This document shows positions 10,408 through 19,372 of a stretch of 64,000 nt of DNA, one piece after another. The stretch comes from Devosia sp. (GTDB lineage Bacteria > Pseudomonadota > Alphaproteobacteria > Rhizobiales > Devosiaceae): assembly GCF_017744655.1 (NCBI RefSeq), contig NZ_JAGIAW010000002.1:301124-365123 (forward strand). Reading direction: 5' to 3'. Each line of letters starts with the position of its first letter. The first letter of the stretch is position 1. The notes below the pieces were generated by a model. It searched no databases and was not told the origin of the DNA. It worked only from the letters and a program-made list of their open reading frames with translations. A program made the position numbers and the translations under genes.

Positions 10408-10788
10408 ATGTTTGACGCCCGCCTCGCTTTCGCCCTTGTCGCCGCCCTCGGCCTTGCCGCTCCCGCTCTGGCTCAGGACAATGGCCAACCGCTCAGGGAT
10501 GTCGATGCCGACCGCATCAATCCCTTCCAGATTCTAATCGATTTCGAATTCGACGGCGGCGCCTGCGACGATATCGGTCGCGCCGAACTCGGCGAACTCA
10601 CCGACGGCACGCTCGCCGTTAACTTCCCCGTCAGCTCCACCGCCGAGGTCTGCACCATGCAGATCAAGGAGCACGAGGTAAAATACGCCATCGAAGCCGA
10701 GCACATCATCTCGCGCATCGAGGTCACCGTAACGGGCAAGGACGGCCAGGTCATCGGCACCGGCTCGACCGACGTCGAGCACGACTAA
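10408..10788 (+). CDS. Small secreted hypothetical protein
   Basis: 126 aa, clear signal peptide MFDARLAFALVAALGLAAPALAQ. Confidence 0.55.
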   Translation: MFDARLAFALVAALGLAAPALAQDNGQPLRDVDADRINPFQILIDFEFDGGACDDIGRAELGELTDGTLAVNFPVSSTAEVCTMQIKEHEVKYAIEAEHIISRIEVTVTGKDGQVIGTGSTDVEHD

Positions 10789-10819
10789 ATTCGGCAGGCC
10801 GTCATCTCAATCACCGGCT

Positions 10820-10888
10820 GTCATCCCGGCGAAGACCGGGACCCATCTTGAGATTTGGAGATGGGCCCCGGCCTTCGCCGGGGTGACA
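10820..10888. repeat. REP-like GC-rich inverted repeat
   Basis: gtcatcccggcgaagaccgggacccatct...agatgggccccggccttcgccggggtgac; intergenic, related to the other listed repeats. Confidence 0.75.
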
Positions 10889-10901
10889 TCTGTTGTTGGG
10901 T

Positions 10902-11315
10902 TTAGGCGCCGTCCGGCACCCGCACCACCATCTCCACCTCGATCAGCAGCCCCGGCGCTGCCAGCGCGCTGACGCCAATCCCGGTCAAACTCGGCTGCGC
11001 GCCATTGAGAAATTTTCCGATTGCCGCCATCCCGATCCCCATGCTTTCGGGATTGAGGTCCACCGCATAGATCCGCATCTGCGCAATGTCATGCGTCGTC
11101 GCCTTCAGCGCCGCGAGCGCGGCCGACAGGTTCTCCGTCACGATCACCATTTGCTCGGCCAGCGTCCCCGGCGCCGATCCGCCATCCCGCTTCCAGGCGA
11201 CTTGCCCGGAAACGAAGGCCAGCCGCCCGGGTTCGACAATCGAAATCTGCGAATATCCCGCCTGTCCGGCATCGGGCAGGCTCTCCGGATTCATGCGCGT
11301 GATGGTCTGGGTCAT
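10902..11315 (-). CDS. RidA family protein
   Basis: MTQTITRMNPESLPDAGQAGYSQISIVEPGRLAFVSGQVAWKRDG...ALKATTHDIAQMRIYAVDL is typical of the YjgF/RidA family. Confidence 0.85.
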   Translation of the reverse strand: MTQTITRMNPESLPDAGQAGYSQISIVEPGRLAFVSGQVAWKRDGGSAPGTLAEQMVIVTENLSAALAALKATTHDIAQMRIYAVDLNPESMGIGMAAIGKFLNGAQPSLTGIGVSALAAPGLLIEVEMVVRVPDGA

Positions 11316-11400
11316 GGCAGGTCTCCTGTTGATGGAATGAGCATCAACGCCCCTGGCGTCGAATAGTGTCAGCAGGCCTTCCTGCTCACCCAACCCACGA

Positions 11401-11462
11401 TGTCATTCCCCGAAAGCGGGAACCTCTGTTTGACGCAGAGGCCCACATTCACTCGGGGAACC
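11401..11462. repeat. Degenerate REP-like repeat
   Basis: gtcattccccgaaagcgggaacctctg...cactcggggaac; related to the perfect copy near 19.25 kb. Confidence 0.5.
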
Positions 11463-11468
11463 GCCTAG

Positions 11469-11867
11469 CTATCCTTCTGTGGCGACGCGTTCGATGATCT
11501 GGCCCACATCGATCCTGTTGCCATCCGGGTCCTCGAAGACAAAGGCACGCAGGCCATAGTCCTTGTCCTTAAGACCCTTGATGATCCTGAGCCCGGCCCC
11601 CTGGCACAGCGCGAACAGCGCCTCCGCATCATCGACCAGCAAATGCGCGACATTGAAGTCAGCCGCCTTATGCTGCCGCTGCAAGGTGAGATGTAATTCT
11701 GCCGCGTCGCGCTTCAGGATCATGAAGCCGACAGGAGTGCCGTTCTCGAACACCTTGGTAAAGCCGAGAATGTCGGCATAAAACGCCTCCGCCTTGGCCA
11801 TGTCGGAGACGGGAAGCATTGCAGCAATTCGTCCAAAGCGGACGCCGTGGTCGGCGATATCATTCAT
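11469..11867 (-). CDS. VOC (glyoxalase/bleomycin-resistance fold) family protein
   Basis: MLPVSDMAKAEAFYADILGFTKVFENGTPVGFMILKRDAAELHLTLQ...FVFEDPDGNRIDVGQ. Confidence 0.85.
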   Translation of the reverse strand: MNDIADHGVRFGRIAAMLPVSDMAKAEAFYADILGFTKVFENGTPVGFMILKRDAAELHLTLQRQHKAADFNVAHLLVDDAEALFALCQGAGLRIIKGLKDKDYGLRAFVFEDPDGNRIDVGQIIERVATEG

Positions 11868-12098
11868 CGCACAACCTCCTTCTTTGGAAACCTGCCGCAA
11901 CGTGTCAGACGGTGCCGGAAAGGGTAGGGCGGTTTCGGATTTGAAACGAGAAGGACGGTGCCAACGGCAATCGGCTTAGGACAAAATCCGTTCCTGCGCA
12001 ATCTCACTGCAATTGCCGCGCGCACCCCGTCTTGCCTCCGTCAAACTCTCCCGCTAAAAGGCCCCACCTTTCCAAGCACAAGCAGGATTTCTTCCGCC

Positions 12099-12521
12099 AT
12101 GGCGATTGAACGCACCTTCTCCATCATCAAGCCCGATGCCGTCCGTCGTAACCTCATCGGCAAGATCCTGACCAAGTTCGAAGACGCCGGTCTGCGTCCG
12201 ATCGCGCTCAAGAAGATCCACATGACCCGCGCTCAGGCCGAAGGCTTCTACGCTGTTCACAAGGAACGTCCCTTCTTCGGCGAACTCGTCGAGCAGATGA
12301 TCGCTTCCCCGGTTGTCGTCCAGGTCCTCGAAGGCGAAGGCGCAATCCTCAAGAACCGCGAAATCATGGGCGCCACCAACCCGGCAAACGCTGCTGACGG
12401 CACCATCCGCAAGGAATTCGCCCTCTCCGTCGGCGAAAACTCGGTCCACGGCTCGGACGCTCCGGAAACCGCTGCCCAGGAAATCAAGTTCTTTTTCACC
12501 GACGACGAACTGGTTGGGTAA
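12099..12521 (+). CDS. ndk: Nucleoside-diphosphate kinase
   Basis: [60 protein letters not shown]...[20 protein letters not shown]. Confidence 0.97.
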   Translation: MAIERTFSIIKPDAVRRNLIGKILTKFEDAGLRPIALKKIHMTRAQAEGFYAVHKERPFFGELVEQMIASPVVVQVLEGEGAILKNREIMGATNPANAADGTIRKEFALSVGENSVHGSDAPETAAQEIKFFFTDDELVG

Positions 12522-12528
12522 GTCACGA

Positions 12529-12573
12529 CGGTCGGCGCTAGCCGACCGGCAAATCGCTCCGGTGGAGCGATTT
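12529..12573 (+). terminator. Two consecutive hairpins downstream of ndk
   Basis: cggtcggcgctagccgaccg followed by aaatcgctccggtggagcgattt; no long T-tract. Confidence 0.45.
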
Positions 12574-12607
12574 GAGAGCTGAACACCACCAACCCTAGGA
12601 GGGGCCG

Positions 12608-12814
12608 ATGCCCTACGTTAATGTCCGCATTCTCGACGACGGCGTTACCGCCGAACAAAAGGCCGAAGTGATCGCGGGCATTACGGAGATCATGGTCCGC
12701 GTGCTCAACAAGAACCCCGAAAGCACCTTCGTCGTCATCGATGAAGTCCCGCTTGAAAATTGGGGTTTCAAGGGCAAGCCCGTCTCCGAGCTGCGCAAGC
12801 AGCCGAAGGAATAA
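12608..12814 (+). CDS. 4-oxalocrotonate tautomerase family enzyme
   Basis: MPYVNVRILDDGVTAEQKAEVIAGITEIMVRVLNKNPESTFVVIDEVPLENWGFKG; Pro-1 after Met, preceded by an RBS-like aggaggggcc. Confidence 0.87.
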   Translation: MPYVNVRILDDGVTAEQKAEVIAGITEIMVRVLNKNPESTFVVIDEVPLENWGFKGKPVSELRKQPKE

Positions 12815-12908
12815 GTTCGCTGGCCGAGCCATGCGGAGGGGCCTTGCCCCTCATGCAGTCCCGCGCATTGCGCAGGAGAAGCTCGGACGGTAGACAGCAC
12901 CAAAATCA

Positions 12909-12933
12909 GGCCGCCCAGCCGGGCGGCCTTTTT
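12909..12933 (+). terminator. Rho-independent terminator
   Basis: ggccgcccagccgggcggccttttt stem-loop plus T-tract. Confidence 0.8.
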
Positions 12934-13088
12934 GCTTGTTTGTGCTAGAATGTACAAACAGGACCGACGACGCTCCCCGAAATGGTGGGGAATCCGGCGC
13001 CACAAAAGCCCTTCTGCCAGCGAAGATGCCGCCTCTTGGGAACGGCATCGCGCTCACCGGGGCTATTCCGCTTTACGAAAGCCCCTTT

Positions 13089-14987
13089 ATGTCCCTGCCT
13101 GAAAACATCTTCGCCCCTATCGCTGCCGCCCTCACGGCCAAGGGTTACGAAAACCTGACCCCGGTTCAGTCCGCGGTGATCGAGGACGAGGCCGATGGCC
13201 GCGATCTCCTCGTGTCCGCCCAGACCGGTTCGGGCAAGACCGTCGCCTTCGGCATGGCGATTGCCCCCACCATCCTCGACGGCGCCGAAATTCTCCCCCG
13301 CGCCGAAGTGCCATTGGCCCTCGTCATCGCCCCGACCCGCGAACTGGCCATGCAGGTCCAGCGCGAACTTGAATGGCTCTATGCCAAGATGGGCGCCCGC
13401 ATCGTCTCCTGCGTCGGCGGCATGGACCCGCGCACCGAGCGCCGCGCCCTCCAGCATGGCGCCCACATCGTCGTCGGCACGCCGGGTCGCCTCCGCGATC
13501 ACATCACCCGCGGCGCCCTCGACATGTCCTCGCTCCGCGCCGTCGTGCTCGATGAAGCCGACGAAATGCTCGACCTCGGTTTCCGCGAAGATCTCGAATT
13601 CATCCTCGAAACCGCCCCCGAAGAACGCCGCACGCTTCTCTTCTCGGCAACGGTCGCCAAGCCGATTGCCAAGCTCGCCGAAACCTTCCAGCGCAATGCC
13701 TTGCGCATCACCGCGACTTCGTCGGGCGAGCAGCACGCCGACATCGACTACAAGCTGATGACCGTGCCGGCCGACGAGCGCGAAAACGCCGTCATCAACA
13801 CGCTGCTCTGGTACGAAAGCACCAATACCATCGTCTTCGCCTCCACCCGCGAAGCGGTAAAGCACCTCTCCGCCCGCCTCCAGAACCGCGGCTTCGACGT
13901 CGTCACCCTCTCGGGCGAACTGAGCCAGGCCGAGCGCACCAATGCCCTCCAGGCCATGCGCGATGGTCGCGCCCGCATCTGCGTCGCCACCGACGTCGCT
14001 GCCCGCGGCATCGACCTGCCCAATCTCGACCTCGTCATCCATGCCGAGCTGCCGATGAACGCCGAAACCCTGCTGCACCGCTCCGGCCGTACCGGCCGAG
14101 CCGGTCGCAAGGGCACCTGCGTCGTCATCTCCCCGACCCATCGCCGCCGCGTCGCCCAGTCGATCCTGCGCACCGCAAAGATCGAAGCCGAGAACATCGC
14201 GCCGCCGACCGCCGAGGCCATCGACGCGCGCTATCGCGAGTCCATCCTCACCAATTCGCTTTTGAGTGACGTAATCACCGATGACGAGCGTCCAAGTGTG
14301 GACAGTCTGCTAGCCAAATGGACACCGGAGGCCCTGGCTGCGGCATACCTCCGCCTGCAGCTCACCGCCCGCCCGATCCCCGAGGATATCTCGGCAACGC
14401 TCGTCACCGATTTCGACAAGCGCGAGCCCCGCACCCGCGAAGCTTTTGCCGGCGGCACCTGGTTCAAGGTCACGGTTGGCCGCAAGCAAAGAGCCGAGCC
14501 ACGCTGGCTTTTGCCCATGATCTGCAAGGCTGGCGGCGTCACCAAGGGCGCCATCGGCTCCATCCGCATTTTCGACACCGAGACCATCTTCGAAGTCGCG
14601 GCGGATAAAGTGGATAGTTTCCTCAAAAGTGTCGGCAAGAACGGCACCGGCGAAAAGGGCGTCTACATCTCCGCCATCGACGGTCCCACCGAACAAAAAC
14701 CGCAGTCCAAGCGCCGTCCCCCCGGTCCGCCGGCCCCCTATGACCCCACTGCGCCGCGCCCCGAGAAGGCCGACCGCAAGCAGCGCTATGGCTCCGGAAA
14801 TCTCCGTCCCGACGATTTCTCGGCCCCCGCCGCCGACGCGCCGCGTCCCGCCAAGTCCTTCAAGCCAAAGGAACAAAAACCCTTTGACAAGAACAAGGGC
14901 AAGCCAAAGTGGTCCAAGCCGGCCGAGGGCGATGCCCCGCGCAAGCCCAAGTCCAAGGACCACAAGAAGCCCCGCGCTCAGGACTAA
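13089..14987 (+). CDS. DEAD/DEAH-box RNA helicase with basic C-terminal tail
   Basis: SAQTGSGKT, VLDEADEMLDLGF, LLFSATV, HRSGRTGRAGRKG; DbpA-type RNA-binding region and K/P-rich tail. Start taken at MSLPENIFAPIAAALTAKGYENLTPVQSAVI. Confidence 0.93.
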   Translation: MSLPENIFAPIAAALTAKGYENLTPVQSAVIEDEADGRDLLVSAQTGSGKTVAFGMAIAPTILDGAEILPRAEVPLALVIAPTRELAMQVQRELEWLYAKMGARIVSCVGGMDPRTERRALQHGAHIVVGTPGRLRDHITRGALDMSSLRAVVLDEADEMLDLGFREDLEFILETAPEERRTLLFSATVAKPIAKLAETFQRNALRITATSSGEQHADIDYKLMTVPADERENAVINTLLWYESTNTIVFASTREAVKHLSARLQNRGFDVVTLSGELSQAERTNALQAMRDGRARICVATDVAARGIDLPNLDLVIHAELPMNAETLLHRSGRTGRAGRKGTCVVISPTHRRRVAQSILRTAKIEAENIAPPTAEAIDARYRESILTNSLLSDVITDDERPSVDSLLAKWTPEALAAAYLRLQLTARPIPEDISATLVTDFDKREPRTREAFAGGTWFKVTVGRKQRAEPRWLLPMICKAGGVTKGAIGSIRIFDTETIFEVAADKVDSFLKSVGKNGTGEKGVYISAIDGPTEQKPQSKRRPPGPPAPYDPTAPRPEKADRKQRYGSGNLRPDDFSAPAADAPRPAKSFKPKEQKPFDKNKGKPKWSKPAEGDAPRKPKSKDHKKPRAQD

Positions 14988-15000
14988 GCATGAAATCTAT

Positions 15001-15023
15001 CCCCGCCCTCGGGCGGGGATTTA
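15001..15023 (+). terminator. Terminator hairpin between the convergent helicase and MFS genes
   Basis: ccccgccctcgggcggggattt. Confidence 0.6.
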
Positions 15024-15040
15024 TTCTATGGTCAAAAACG

Positions 15041-16255
15041 CTAGGTCGCCTCTGCCGTCCGCAATTCGCCAAGCCGCGAAACATTGCCAAAAGCCATGAT
15101 CGCTGCGCCCACAACGGCAACGCCGGCGCCCACCATCAACGCAAAGCGATAATTCCCGCCCGTCGTCAGCAGTCCGAAGGCCGTCGCCCCCAACAGGTTA
15201 GCGGCAATGGCCACGACATCCATCAGCGATGTCGAAAGGCCCACCCGGCCTTTGATCGCATCCTGCACATAGGGGATGTTGACGCTCATCAGCGCCGCCG
15301 TCCCCAGCCCATTGAGCAGCAGCAGCCAGTAAAACGCCGTCATGCTTGTGAGAATGCTGGAAATGCCGATAAACGCCGCCATCACCAGACCTGCTGCAGC
15401 CAGCAGCGTTTCCTTGGTCCACCTGGTAGTGAGATAGGCGAGCAGCAGCATGCACGGCGCCTCGATCGCGGCGGTGAGCCCAGCATAAAAGCCCACATCG
15501 GTAACGCTCCCGCCGAGATCGCCAACGATGAATAGCGGTACCGTAAAGGTCAGGATGCGCATGGCCGCGGTCATCACCACCAGCCCCGCGAGACCAGCAA
15601 GCGTACCGAAGGGCAGGGCGAAAGTGGACAGCAGCGACGCCCCCTCCGCCCGCACCGGCGGCGGCATCTGCACCGCGGTCGCCTTGTCTGCCATCAGCAG
15701 CGCAAAGATCGCCGCCACGGCCGCATAGCTCAGCGACGAAGCCAGATAGACATTGAAAATATCGAACTCCGCCGCGATCCAGCCCGCCAGCGGCGGCACG
15801 ACGATCCAGGCGAGCGTAAACACCATGCGCAGCGCCGTGACCATGAAATCAGCGCGCTTGGGATCATGCGTCACATAGTAGACGCGCACATAGGCAAAGC
15901 ACTGCCCATAGCAGGCGCCGGCAACCGGCATGACCAGTGCCATGGCGATCATGAAGCTGAGCTGCGTCGGCCAGACATAGATCATGCCATGGGCAATGAT
16001 CCCGGCCAGGGCAGTCGCCAACACCAGCAAGCGCCGGTCGGGCAGCTTGTCGGAAATATAGCCCAGCGTCAGCGACACCAGCGTGCCCAATATCGACCCG
16101 CCCGCCATGACCGAGGCAAACCAGCCTGGCGACATGCCGAGCGTGTCGACGCCCACGAGCGAGGCATAGGGCATGGTGGCGGCATAGGTGACGCCCGAAA
16201 AGAACATGTTCGTTCCGAGCAATGCCGTCACCGGCAAGCGTGGTCTCGCAGTCAT
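15041..16255 (-). CDS. MFS transporter (sugar-efflux-like)
   Basis: 12-TM protein with MFS features (VSLTLGYISDKLPDRRLLVLATALAG). Confidence 0.8.
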   Translation of the reverse strand: MTARPRLPVTALLGTNMFFSGVTYAATMPYASLVGVDTLGMSPGWFASVMAGGSILGTLVSLTLGYISDKLPDRRLLVLATALAGIIAHGMIYVWPTQLSFMIAMALVMPVAGACYGQCFAYVRVYYVTHDPKRADFMVTALRMVFTLAWIVVPPLAGWIAAEFDIFNVYLASSLSYAAVAAIFALLMADKATAVQMPPPVRAEGASLLSTFALPFGTLAGLAGLVVMTAAMRILTFTVPLFIVGDLGGSVTDVGFYAGLTAAIEAPCMLLLAYLTTRWTKETLLAAAGLVMAAFIGISSILTSMTAFYWLLLLNGLGTAALMSVNIPYVQDAIKGRVGLSTSLMDVVAIAANLLGATAFGLLTTGGNYRFALMVGAGVAVVGAAIMAFGNVSRLGELRTAEAT

Positions 16256-16421
16256 TGTCCCCTCCCAGAGAGCGGCAAGACCTAGCGCCGGACCCACATT
16301 TCGTCCATCGAAATCGATTTCGATAGCTCGAAATCCGCTGTGATAGGCCCTTTCAGAGGAGTAGAATGAAAACTCCGCGTCAGGTCCCGTGGGCCTGGGC
16401 GGCCAACATGGGAGGCCCTTG

Positions 16422-16748
16422 ATGACGGCCTACAATATCGTGCGTATGCGGGTGAAACCCGGTTCGGAAAACGCGTTTATTGCCCATCACGATGCTTTGC
16501 TGAAAACGGTCGGAGAGGAATTGAAGGCCGCAGGCATGCGTCGCTTCAGCCTCGTCAAGACCGGCGACCGCTCCTATTGCGTTCTGGGCGAATGGGATGG
16601 TTTTGACAGCATCGTCAAAGCCCGCCCGGCCATGATCAAGTCGCTCGATGGCCTGCGGCCAATGCTGGAAGACCTCGGCGGCGATCTCGGCGTCACCGAC
16701 CCGGTCTCGGGCGAAGCCGCCGCCGAATACGACATGCGAACGCACTAG
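16422..16748 (+). CDS. Antibiotic biosynthesis monooxygenase (ABM)-like ferredoxin-fold protein
   Basis: MTAYNIVRMRVKPGSENAFIAHHDALLKTVGEELKAAGMRRFSLVKTGDRSYCVLGEWDGFDSI. Confidence 0.6.
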   Translation: MTAYNIVRMRVKPGSENAFIAHHDALLKTVGEELKAAGMRRFSLVKTGDRSYCVLGEWDGFDSIVKARPAMIKSLDGLRPMLEDLGGDLGVTDPVSGEAAAEYDMRTH

Positions 16749-16781
16749 CAGTCCGTAGTTTTCAAGAGGTCTATTCTCGAT

Positions 16782-16854
16782 CGTCACCACCGGGCTTGTC
16801 CCGGTGGTCCATGGCTTGCCGAGATGGATTGCCGGGACAAGCCCGGCAATGACG
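16782..16854. repeat. REP-like inverted repeat
   Basis: gtcaccaccgggcttgtcccggtggtccat...atggattgccgggacaagcccggcaatgac. Confidence 0.7.
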
Positions 16855-16881
16855 GCAACCAAATGTGTTGTGTCGTCCTGT

Positions 16882-17487
16882 CTATGCCGGCTCCCGCACG
16901 CCCGCCCGCGCAATCCCTTCGGCCAGCGCGGCGACTTCGTCCGCATGCTTTTCCGCCGCCGGATCGATGCCGTCCATCCAGGTCCCAAAGCGCTTGAGCA
17001 GTGGCACAAACACGGCAAGGTCCTCCTTGCTCCATTCGCCCAGGAAATCGCCCATGACTAGGAATTTGTAGGCGCGCACCGCTTCCACCACAGCCCGTCC
17101 GCGTTCGGTCAATTCGATAATGGTCCGTCGCGCATCCGCCTGGCTCACCGCCCGGCGCGCATAGCCTTGGTCTACCATGTCGCTCACGAGGCGGCTGGCG
17201 CGTGACGGGTCGATATTGATCCGCTCGGCCACCGTCGCCACCATGGTTTCGCCCGGCGCTTCGGCCGAGTCCATCGGCCCGGCAATGGCGAACAACACAT
17301 CCAGTTGCGCCAGATCCAGCTCGATCTTGAGATGCACCAGCGCCCGCTGACCCAGCTCGCGTTTTTGCGCGCGCCGCCGCCACTTCTGCATCAGGCCGTC
17401 GATTTCCACCACCGCCTCGGCGGTTTCGGCATCGAGCCCGGCCTGCATCAACACCTTGTTCATCTCGTTTTCTACACTCAGCGGCAT
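16882..17487 (-). CDS. MarR family transcriptional regulator
   Basis: DLAQLDVLFAIAGP...VATVAERINIDPSRASRLVSDMVDQGYARRAVSQADARRTIIELTERG is a winged helix of MarR type; divergent from an MFS pump. Confidence 0.87.
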   Translation of the reverse strand: MPLSVENEMNKVLMQAGLDAETAEAVVEIDGLMQKWRRRAQKRELGQRALVHLKIELDLAQLDVLFAIAGPMDSAEAPGETMVATVAERINIDPSRASRLVSDMVDQGYARRAVSQADARRTIIELTERGRAVVEAVRAYKFLVMGDFLGEWSKEDLAVFVPLLKRFGTWMDGIDPAAEKHADEVAALAEGIARAGVREPA

Positions 17488-17503
17488 GGCAGCCCCCGCA
17501 GTT

Positions 17504-17531
17504 TTGCATGCTATCTGCAATTGCATGCTAT
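17504..17531. promoter_or_regulatory. Candidate MarR operator in the divergent intergenic region
   Basis: ttgcatgctat repeated at 17504 and 17521 (17 bp period) around the palindrome tgcaattgca. Confidence 0.5.
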
Positions 17532-17628
17532 TGACATGTAATTGCTTGCAGCACATTTATGCCGTCAGAATTCATTTCGCAAGGGCCGACGCCGGGCGCC
17601 GGTCCTCTCTATTTTGAGGATTGCCCCA

Positions 17629-19206
17629 ATGTCTCAACCCATTCAACCGGCCGAAGCGCCGCAGGACCAGTCGACCAAGCTGGTTATCGGCGCCGTTGCC
17701 GTAACCCTGCTTCTGGCCTCGCTTGGCCAAACCATTGTTTCCACTGCTCTTCCCACCATTGTCGGCCAGCTCGGCGGGCTCGATCACCTGACCTGGGTGG
17801 TCATCGCCTATCTCCTGAGTTCCACCGTCGTGGCGCCAATCTATGGCAAGCTCGGCGACCTCTACGGCCGCAAGATCGTGCTACAGGCCGCCATCGTCAT
17901 CTTCCTGGTCGGCGCCGTGCTTTCGGCCACGGCCAGCTCCATGACATTCCTCATCTTCGCCCGCGCCATTCAGGGTCTCGGCGGTGGCGGCCTCATGGTC
18001 GTCGCCATGACCGTGGTTGCCGACATCATCCCCCCGCGCCAGCGCGGCAAGGTGCAGGGCCTGTTCGGCGCCGTCTTCGGTGTTGCCACCGTTGTCGGCC
18101 CGCTGCTCGGCGGCATCATCGTCGAGCACATTTCCTGGCAGTGGATTTTCCTCATCAACCTGCCGCTCGGCATTCTGGCGCTCGCCGTCATCGCCGTGGC
18201 CCTGAAGCCGCGCGCCGATCGCGTCTCGCACAGCATCGACTATGCCGGTTTCGTCCTGCTCTCGGGCGGCCTCACCGCCTTTGTGCTCGCCACCTCGCTT
18301 GGCGGCAACACTTTCGCCTGGGCCTCGGTCGAAATCATCGGCCTCATTGTCTTCGCGGTCGCCGCGCTCGGCACCTTCCTCTGGGTCGAGTCCCGCGCCG
18401 CCGAACCGGTCCTGCCGCTCTCGCTTTTCCGCAACAATACGTTTGCAGTGACCAATGCCATCGGCTTCCTCGTCGGCATGGCCATGTTCGGCTCGATCAC
18501 GTTCCTCCCCATGTATCTGCAGCTCGCCAAGGGCATTTCGCCCACCGAATCCGCGCTACAGCTCGTGCCCATGATGATCGGCCTGATCGGCGCCTCGACC
18601 CTCTCGGGCTTCTTCATGACCCGCACCGGCCGCTACCGCATCCTGCCGCGCCTCTCGACCTTCGTCCTGATCATGGGCCTGATGCTGCTCGGTTCCATGC
18701 AGCTTGATACCCCGTCCTGGCTGGTCGCCATCTACATGTTCCTGGTTGGAACAGGCATTGGCCCCGTCAACAGCGTCAGCGTCACCGCCACGCAAAACGC
18801 AGTGCCCCGTGACGTCGTCGGTGCCGCCACCGCCGGCACCACGCTCTTCCGCCAGATCGGCGGCTCCATCGGCGTGTCGGTCTTCGGCGCCATCTTCTCG
18901 AGCGGTCTCGCTGCGCGCCTCGGCGATGCCATGCCGGCGGGCGGTGGCGCCAGCAGCTTCAGCGCCCAGGCTGTCGCTGCCCTGCCAGAGGCGACCCGCA
19001 ACATGGTGCTCGAAGCCTTCGCCGGCGCCCTGCATCCGGTCTTTTTCACCGCCGCCGGCGCCGCTATCCTCGCCTTCGGTCTGACCTTCCTCCTCGAAGA
19101 ACGGCCTCTTTCCAGCACGCTGCGCAAGGAGCCCGAAGCCGAAATCAAGGCCGAAGAAGAAGGCGCCGCATCGGTGGTTGGCGCCCCTGCAACCGCGACA
19201 TCATAG
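17629..19206 (+). CDS. DHA2 family MFS drug transporter (EmrB/QacA-like)
   Basis: LDHLTWVVIAYLLSSTVVAPIYGKLGDLYGRK, GLGGGGLMVVAMTVVADIIPPRQRGKVQG; 14-TM DHA2 signature. Start at MSQPIQPAEAPQ. Confidence 0.92.
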   Translation: MSQPIQPAEAPQDQSTKLVIGAVAVTLLLASLGQTIVSTALPTIVGQLGGLDHLTWVVIAYLLSSTVVAPIYGKLGDLYGRKIVLQAAIVIFLVGAVLSATASSMTFLIFARAIQGLGGGGLMVVAMTVVADIIPPRQRGKVQGLFGAVFGVATVVGPLLGGIIVEHISWQWIFLINLPLGILALAVIAVALKPRADRVSHSIDYAGFVLLSGGLTAFVLATSLGGNTFAWASVEIIGLIVFAVAALGTFLWVESRAAEPVLPLSLFRNNTFAVTNAIGFLVGMAMFGSITFLPMYLQLAKGISPTESALQLVPMMIGLIGASTLSGFFMTRTGRYRILPRLSTFVLIMGLMLLGSMQLDTPSWLVAIYMFLVGTGIGPVNSVSVTATQNAVPRDVVGAATAGTTLFRQIGGSIGVSVFGAIFSSGLAARLGDAMPAGGGASSFSAQAVAALPEATRNMVLEAFAGALHPVFFTAAGAAILAFGLTFLLEERPLSSTLRKEPEAEIKAEEEGAASVVGAPATATS

Positions 19207-19242
19207 GGCAGGGGGCAATGGCCCCCTCGCCCTCCACATGCA

Positions 19243-19320
19243 CCGCGTCATTCCCGCGAAAGCGGGAATCTCTGTTTCAAACACCAGAGAGGGATTCCCG
19301 CTTTCGCGGGAATGACGCGG
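19243..19320. repeat. REP-like perfect inverted repeat (27 bp arms)
   Basis: ccgcgtcattcccgcgaaagcgggaat ... attcccgctttcgcgggaatgacgcgg, arms exactly complementary. Confidence 0.88.
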
Positions 19321-19372
19321 TGGAAAATTGACCAAGCAAAGATGCTGCCGCGTGATTGTGGATCTTTAGAAC

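Noticed and set aside
12945-14141. 398-aa minus-strand ORF opposite the DEAD-box helicase
   Set aside because: Shadow ORF; no family motifs, helicase motifs are on the plus strand.
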